This document shows positions 59,735-64,000 of a stretch of DNA of 64,000 nucleotides, piece after piece. Under the pieces are notes generated by a model, which was not told the DNA's origin, ran no database searches, and was given only the letters and a program-made list of their open reading frames with translations. Position 1 is the stretch's first letter; each line of letters begins with the position of its first letter. The stretch lies in assembly GCF_035762905.1 (NCBI RefSeq), contig NZ_DASUCC010000051.1, positions 11,259 to 75,258 on the forward strand, read 5' to 3'. The position numbers and the translations under genes were made by a program. The stretch is from DASYTH01 sp035762905 (lineage in GTDB: Bacteria; Actinomycetota; Actinomycetes; Mycobacteriales; Pseudonocardiaceae).

Positions 59735-60181
59735 ATGACGTATCCATCGTATGGCGGGCAGCAGAACCCGTACCCGAGCTACCAGCAGGTCGCACCGCAG
59801 CCGAGCGGCTATCCCGGTGCCTACCTGCCGCAACCGCGGCGCCGGCGCAACACCGCGGCCCTGCTGTTGTCCATCGCGCTCGTCGCGACCCTGGCCCTGG
59901 CCGCCACCTTCACCGCGCTGTACTTCGTCGAGTCGGGCGAGCACAACGCGACCGCGGCCACCCTGCAGACCAGGGACGGCGAGTTGGCCGACGCGAACTC
60001 CACGGTCAAGGACACCCAGGCCAAGCTCTCCGACGCCGAGAAGGGCCGGGACCAGGCGCAGGGCGAGGTCACCGAGCTGACCAAGTGCCGCGACGCCACC
60101 CGCGCCTACATGAAGGCGGTCGTGGACGGCAAGCAGGACATCAAGAAGGAGATCGACGAGATGGTGCAACGCTGCGCCTGA
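59735..60181 (+). CDS. Single-pass membrane protein with extracellular coiled coil
   Basis: 148 residues: Pro/Tyr/Gln-rich cytoplasmic N-terminus (1-35), a TM helix (about 41-64) and a coiled coil (72-118) rich in Asp/Ala/Lys/Thr, ending with two Cys (KCRDATRAYM and QRCA). ATG 59735 has GGAG at 7 bp. Divergent from the effector operon, it may be a cell-surface component, but no function is known. Confidence 0.75.
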   Translation: MTYPSYGGQQNPYPSYQQVAPQPSGYPGAYLPQPRRRRNTAALLLSIALVATLALAATFTALYFVESGEHNATAATLQTRDGELADANSTVKDTQAKLSDAEKGRDQAQGEVTELTKCRDATRAYMKAVVDGKQDIKKEIDEMVQRCA

Positions 60182-60187
60182 CCACGG

Positions 60188-60571
60188 TCAGTCCCTGTTG
60201 GGCGCGCTGTGCGGATGCTCGTCCATCTCCCGGTCGATCTCTTCCAGCTTGGCCAGATCGGCCTTCTCCACCGCCATGATCTCGGACCGGGCGCCCTCGT
60301 GGGCCCGGAGCAGCTCGTCGAGCTTGACCAGCATGGCCCGGGATTCCTGGTTGGTGGTGTGTTGAATGACGAACACCATCATCAGGGTCACCAGCGCGGC
60401 GACGGTGTGCGCCCACACATGCCAGTGTTCGGAGAAGCCGGCAAAGATGCCCAGCACCAGCCACCCGGCCACGACCAGGACGACGAGGACGGACGCCACC
60501 CCCGAGCCCACCCACGAGGTGACCGTCTGGGCCAGACCACTGATCACTTCTCGGACCGGCTTGGCAGGCAT
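60188..60571 (-). CDS. Low-affinity iron permease-like small membrane protein
   Basis: 127 residues with two TM helices (about 24-45 and 52-70) and a charged C-terminal helix. The pattern HVWAHTVAALVTLMMVFVIQ, then HTTNQESRAMLVKLDELLRA, is that of the Iron_permease (PF04120) family. In bacteria its iron role is not proven. It is convergent with the coiled-coil membrane gene. Confidence 0.8.
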   Translation of the reverse strand: MPAKPVREVISGLAQTVTSWVGSGVASVLVVLVVAGWLVLGIFAGFSEHWHVWAHTVAALVTLMMVFVIQHTTNQESRAMLVKLDELLRAHEGARSEIMAVEKADLAKLEEIDREMDEHPHSAPNRD

Positions 60572-60632
60572 GGCAAGCGGTTACCCGCAGATGGGCTCAC
60601 CCAACCGTGCGGCGACGGATGCCTGGGCCAGC

Positions 60633-61235
60633 TCAGGACTGAGCCGGAATCGGCACCTTGCGCAAGGCACTCGCGACCGAGAAGAGGTTGTGCGCCATCG
60701 ACTTCCCGGTCTTCGCCGAGAAGTCGTGGCCATGCTCGGTCTCCGAGTAGTCCGGTCCGGGGCCAGGGCCCATGTTCCAGTAGGTCCAGGCCTGGCCCGG
60801 CACGGTGTAGCCGATGTCGCCGAGCGCCCCGCTGATCTCGCTGATCACGTGGTGGGCACCGTCCTCGTTGCCGGTCACCACCACGCCGGCCACCCGGTTG
60901 TAGGCCACCGGCCGGCCCTCGCCGTCGGTCTCGGACAGCATCGCGTCCATCCGCTCGAGCGCGCGCTGCGCGACCGAGGACGGGTGGCCGAGCCAGGTCG
61001 GCGAGGCGAAGACCAGGATCTCGGAGTCGAGAATCTCCCGGTGGATCCGCGGCCATTCATCGCCGTCGCCGAGATCGGTCCGCACGCCGGGCGGGATGTC
61101 GTGGTCGGCCAGCCGAATCGTCCGCACGTCCACCGAGAGCCGGCCGAGCTCGGTCCCCACCAGGTCGGCGAGTCGCTGTGTGTTGGACGGCTCCGGCGAC
61201 TTCTTCAGGCTGCAGTTCAGAATCAACGCGCGCAC
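60633..61235 (-). CDS. Flavodoxin/NADPH-dependent FMN reductase-like protein
   Basis: 200 residues. The flavin phosphate loop appears as LNCSLKKSPEPSNTQRLADL, and SPTWLGHPSS and TGNEDGAHH mark the isoalloxazine-binding loops of the NAD(P)H:FMN reductase/flavodoxin-like group. Soluble. ATG 61235 follows AAAGGA. Function is probably quinone or flavin reduction; the neighbours give no clear pathway. Confidence 0.87.
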   Translation of the reverse strand: MRALILNCSLKKSPEPSNTQRLADLVGTELGRLSVDVRTIRLADHDIPPGVRTDLGDGDEWPRIHREILDSEILVFASPTWLGHPSSVAQRALERMDAMLSETDGEGRPVAYNRVAGVVVTGNEDGAHHVISEISGALGDIGYTVPGQAWTYWNMGPGPGPDYSETEHGHDFSAKTGKSMAHNLFSVASALRKVPIPAQS

Positions 61236-61299
61236 GACAGTCCTTTCCTGAGCTGAGGTCTTCTGGAAATCGGCTACCCCGTTCGAGCGGCGCCGAATC

Positions 61300-62946
61300 T
61301 CAACCGCGCAACCACCGGCAGTCGTAGGGTTCCAGTGCGAGGGTGAGCCGGCCGTCCTCGGACACCGCCGGTTTCGCGTCGGACAGCAGCTCGGTCAGCT
61401 CTGCCGCGCCATCCAGTTCCAAGTGGACGGTGGTCGGGGTGTCGCCGAGGTTGTGCACGGCGAGCAGCCTGGCGCCGTCCAGCTCGCACCGGTGGGCGAA
61501 CACGGCGGGGTCGTCCACGTCGAGCACGGTGTAGTCACCCCAGGCCAACTCCGGGCATTCGCGGTAGCGGCGGATGAGCAACCGGATCCAGGACAGCAGC
61601 GAGTCGGGATCGTGCCGCTGCGCCTCGACGCTGACCGCACCGGGGCCGTAGCGGCCCTCGGGGATCGGGCCGGGCAGGTCGGCCGGGTCGGCGGTGGAGA
61701 AGCCGCCGTTGCGACCCGGGTTCCACTGCATCGGCGTGCGCACCGCCAGCCGGCCCTCGGCGCGCAGATCCTCGGCCATGCCGATCTCCTCGCCGTAGAA
61801 CAGCACCGGGGTGCCGGGCAGCGCGAAGAGCAGGCTGTACACCAGCCGGATGCGGCGCGCGTCGCCGTCGAGCATGGGGGGGATCCGCCTGCGCAGACCC
61901 CGGCCGTAGAGCTGCATGTCCGGATCCGGGCCGAACGCGGCGAACACCTCGGCGCGTTCGTCGGCGCTGAGCTTGTCCAGGGTCAGCTCGTCGTGGTTGC
62001 GCACGAACATGCCCCAGTGGCAGTCCCGCGGTGGGATCGGACGTTCGGTGAGCGCTTTCGCCAGCGGCCCGGCGTCCTTTCGCGCCAACGAAAGGTACAT
62101 CGCCTGCATGCCGATGAAGTCGAAGCACATGGTGAGCTGGTCACCGACCCCGTCGGCCTGTCCGAAGAAGGCCATGGTGTCGGGATAGGGCAGGTTCACC
62201 TCGCCGAGCATGATCGCCTCGCCCCGCCTGCGGCCGAGAAACGCCCGCAGGTCGGTCAGGTAGTCGTGCGGGTCGGGCAGCCGGGCACCGCCCGGATTGC
62301 CCTTCGTCTCAAGCAGGAACGGCACCGCGTCCACCCGGAACCCGGACAGTCCGAGCTCCAGCCAGAAACCCATCACCTTGGCGATCTCGTCGCGCACCGC
62401 GGAGTTGGTGACGTTGAGGTCCGGCTCGGTCTTGTAGAACCGGTGCTGGTAGTACTGGCCGGCCTGCTCGTCGTAGGTCCACAGGCTCGTTTCCTTGTCC
62501 GGGAAGACGACGCCCTGCTCAGCGTCCGGCGGGGGCTCGTCGAGCCAGATGTACCAGTCCCGGTAAGGCGATTCCCGGCTGGCCTGGGCACTGACGAACC
62601 ACGGGTGCTGGTTGGACGTGTGGTTCACCACCAGGTCGGCGATCACCCGCATGCCGCGGTCCCGGGCCGTGCGCACGAACTCGACCAGGTCGCCGAGCGA
62701 GCCCAGCCGCGGGTCGACGGCGTAGTAGTCGGTGATGTCGTAGCCGTCGTCGCGCTCCGGTGACGGGTAGAACGGCATCAACCACACACAGGTCACACCC
62801 AGCTCGGAAAGGTAGTCGATGCGCTGGATGAGTCCTTGGAAGTCGCCGTGCCCATCGCCGTTGCTGTCGGCGAAGGTCTCAACGTCCAGGCAGTAGACGA
62901 CCGCGTTCTTCCACCATAAGTCCGCGGTCCGGGCGAGGTTGATCAC
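61300..62946 (-). CDS. GH13 alpha-glucosidase/trehalose synthase-type enzyme
   Basis: 548 residues of GH13 barrel: GVTCVWLMPFYPSPERDDGYD (opening part), DLVVNHTSNQHPW (region I), GFRVDAVPFL (nucleophile Asp), GEVNLP (acid Glu) and FVRNHDEL (third Asp), then a beta-sandwich C-domain. The sequence is close to the TreS branch, but it ends like a short amylase and has no maltokinase domain. No signal peptide, so cytoplasmic. GTG 62946 overlaps the SDR stop (GTGA), so the two are coupled. Trehalose synthesis or maltose breakdown is likely. Confidence 0.88.
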   Translation of the reverse strand: MINLARTADLWWKNAVVYCLDVETFADSNGDGHGDFQGLIQRIDYLSELGVTCVWLMPFYPSPERDDGYDITDYYAVDPRLGSLGDLVEFVRTARDRGMRVIADLVVNHTSNQHPWFVSAQASRESPYRDWYIWLDEPPPDAEQGVVFPDKETSLWTYDEQAGQYYQHRFYKTEPDLNVTNSAVRDEIAKVMGFWLELGLSGFRVDAVPFLLETKGNPGGARLPDPHDYLTDLRAFLGRRRGEAIMLGEVNLPYPDTMAFFGQADGVGDQLTMCFDFIGMQAMYLSLARKDAGPLAKALTERPIPPRDCHWGMFVRNHDELTLDKLSADERAEVFAAFGPDPDMQLYGRGLRRRIPPMLDGDARRIRLVYSLLFALPGTPVLFYGEEIGMAEDLRAEGRLAVRTPMQWNPGRNGGFSTADPADLPGPIPEGRYGPGAVSVEAQRHDPDSLLSWIRLLIRRYRECPELAWGDYTVLDVDDPAVFAHRCELDGARLLAVHNLGDTPTTVHLELDGAAELTELLSDAKPAVSEDGRLTLALEPYDCRWLRG

Positions 62947-63950
62947 CGGCGCACCAATCGCAGCAGCCCGGCCCCCGCGGCCACCGCGCCCGCCGTGGCC
63001 GCCGCAAGCGCGGTCCGGTGCTGGTGCGCCCAGAGCAGCGGACTGTGCTCGTGGGCCCTGCGGTCGAACCGGCCGTGCGCCCCCTGGTCGGTGCCGGGCG
63101 CGTCGTCGGCAGGCTGCCACAGGTTGCCCCGCGCGTCCGGATCGTGCGGCCGCGAGGTCTGCTGGGATCGGTATCCGGACCGGGCCAGGTATCGGTCCAG
63201 CAGCCCGGGGATGACCTTGTTGGCGGCCACCGTGAGCACGGTGGACACTCCGATGTGGTACTCGCGATGCCGCGGATGGTCGGCGGCATAAGCGATCGCA
63301 CGGGCGGCGACCTCGGGCTGGTAGATCGGCGGCACCGGCTGGGCGCGCCGGGGCAGCTTGGAGCGCACCCAGTCGAACTGCGGGGTGTTCACCGCCGGCA
63401 ACTGCACCATGGTGATCCGCACCCGGGACTTGTCGTGCAGCAACTCGCAGCGCACCGACTCGTACAACCCGTAGATCGCGTGCTTGGCCGCGCAGTATCC
63501 GGACTGCAGCGGGATTCCGCGCCGGGACAGCGCGGATCCGACCAGCACGATGGTGCCTCGGTCGCGGGGCAGCATCCGGTCAAGCGCGGCCCTTGTGCCG
63601 TAGGCGACCCCGAGGTAGGTCACCTCGGTGGTCCGCTTCAGCTCCGCCGCACTGATCTCGGTGAACGGGGCGAACACCGAGGAGAACGCGTTGTTCACCC
63701 ACACGTCGATCGGCCCCAGTTCGCGTTCGATCCGCGCCGTGGCGGCGGAAAGCGCTTCGGCGTCGGCCACGTCCACCTCGATCGGCAGCGCAACGCCGCC
63801 GCTCGCCTCGACGTCCCCGGCCGCGCCGTCCAGCCCGTCCTCGCCCCGGGCCAGCAGCGCAACCCGGTCCCCCCGCGCGGCGAACTCGCGCGCCACCGCC
63901 CGGCCCACGCCGCCGCTCGCCCCGGTCACCACCACTACCCGACTCGTCAT
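62943..63950 (-). CDS. SDR-family oxidoreductase with C-terminal membrane helix
   Basis: 335 residues. Rossmann NAD(P) motif TGASGGVGRAVA, NNAF loop, catalytic Ser and Y-x3-K (SGYCAAKHAIYGLYES). The C-terminal 90 residues are an extension with a hydrophobic helix (ALAAATAGAVAAGAGLL) that could tether it to the membrane. ATG 63950 is the first start at the Rossmann motif. It is coupled to the GH13 gene. Confidence 0.9.
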   Translation of the reverse strand: MTSRVVVVTGASGGVGRAVAREFAARGDRVALLARGEDGLDGAAGDVEASGGVALPIEVDVADAEALSAATARIERELGPIDVWVNNAFSSVFAPFTEISAAELKRTTEVTYLGVAYGTRAALDRMLPRDRGTIVLVGSALSRRGIPLQSGYCAAKHAIYGLYESVRCELLHDKSRVRITMVQLPAVNTPQFDWVRSKLPRRAQPVPPIYQPEVAARAIAYAADHPRHREYHIGVSTVLTVAANKVIPGLLDRYLARSGYRSQQTSRPHDPDARGNLWQPADDAPGTDQGAHGRFDRRAHEHSPLLWAHQHRTALAAATAGAVAAGAGLLRLVRR

Positions 63951-63967
63951 TTCGCTCCCTCATGGAC

Positions 63968-64000
63968 GGCCGACCGGGACGCGTCGCGTCCCGGTCGGCC
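63968..64000. terminator. Perfect 15-bp hairpin at the right edge of the window
   Basis: GGCCGACCGGGACGC - GTC - GCGTCCCGGTCGGCC, with no mismatch and a 3-nt loop, 17 bp upstream of the SDR start. It most likely terminates a gene entering from the right, since the SDR is transcribed to the left. Any U-tract would be outside the window. Confidence 0.6.

Noticed and set aside
1..64000. tRNA/rRNA genes, CRISPR arrays, transposases or integrases
   Set aside because: No cloverleaf-like T-loop sequence, regularly spaced repeats or transposase/recombinase motifs were seen by eye; a tRNA scan would be decisive.

Overview
The window is very GC-rich DNA with strongly G/C third codon positions, GTG starts in many genes, gene overlaps of the ATGA/GTGA type, WXG100-type secretion substrates, a SARP regulator and several DesK/NarL-type two-component pairs. 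This points to a filamentous actinomycete, most likely a Pseudonocardiales genus (Amycolatopsis, Kutzneria or Saccharothrix-like); the genus is a guess. No tRNA, rRNA, CRISPR array or insertion sequence was seen. All functions come from reading the sequence and from remembered families; no database search was made.

Region 1 (1-13.1 kb) is an azole-peptide (TOMM/LAP) type biosynthetic locus. It has a leader-binding/YcaO cyclodehydratase fusion (6453-8735) coupled to a 68-residue Cys-containing small protein, a SagB-type flavin dehydrogenase (9755-11209) and a 4-TM protein. It also holds a cytochrome P450, the start of a SARP regulator, a NarL-type response regulator and two histidine kinase genes. 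One kinase gene encodes two complete kinase modules in tandem, the first degenerate. Embedded in the locus is a close homologue of the non-haem iron isonitrile synthase ScoE, next to a secreted His-rich protein that may bind copper. Two large palindromes lie in divergent promoter regions.

Region 2 (13.4-25.6 kb) is mainly catabolic and secreted functions: an SMP-30-like propeller, an amidohydrolase, a GH43 arabinofuranosidase with an AbfB domain, and a TPR protein resembling the front half of CHAT proteins. Two neighbouring genes are decaying: a GH27 alpha-galactosidase without its 5' part and a PQQ-type sugar dehydrogenase with a frameshift. A DUF418 / histidine kinase / response regulator operon follows.

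Region 3 (25.8-30.4 kb) looks like a conflict or signalling island. It has an HTH-membrane-peptidoglycan-binding protein and a SEFIR-domain protein ending in a RHIM-like (amyloid-signalling) motif. Divergent from it is a coupled operon of a membrane protein, a protein carrying the same motif near its N-terminus, and a small basic-tailed protein.

Region 4 (30.4-34.2 kb) appears to make a secreted 8-Cys mini-protein: precursor peptide, thioredoxin-like protein, ABC exporter, S26-type peptidase and MauE-like membrane redox protein. A strong hairpin lies between precursor and transport genes. A lipoprotein (34.2-34.9 kb) and a complete LivKHMGF branched-chain amino-acid importer (34.9-39.8 kb) follow, then an HTH/STAND NTPase/WD40 protein (40.0-43.6 kb).

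Region 5 (43.6-56.8 kb) is a second biosynthetic cluster of two divergent, tightly coupled operons. GTP cyclohydrolase II, WD40 protein and FGE-like protein appear in the same order as ToxB-ToxC-ToxD of toxoflavin (azapteridine) biosynthesis. They are joined to a cysteine synthase-like enzyme, a serine acetyltransferase and an ATP-grasp ligase. The opposite operon has a methyltransferase (possible ToxA counterpart), an MFS exporter, a three-subunit molybdenum hydroxylase and a FemX/GNAT-type transferase. It likely makes a modified pyrimidine/pteridine, possibly amino-acid-conjugated.

Region 6 (56.8-64 kb) holds a type VII secretion effector operon (YbaB-like, two WXG-type proteins, toxin-like protein, possible immunity protein). 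It is followed by small membrane proteins, an NADPH:FMN reductase-like protein, a GH13 enzyme coupled to an SDR, and a perfect 15-bp hairpin at the right edge.
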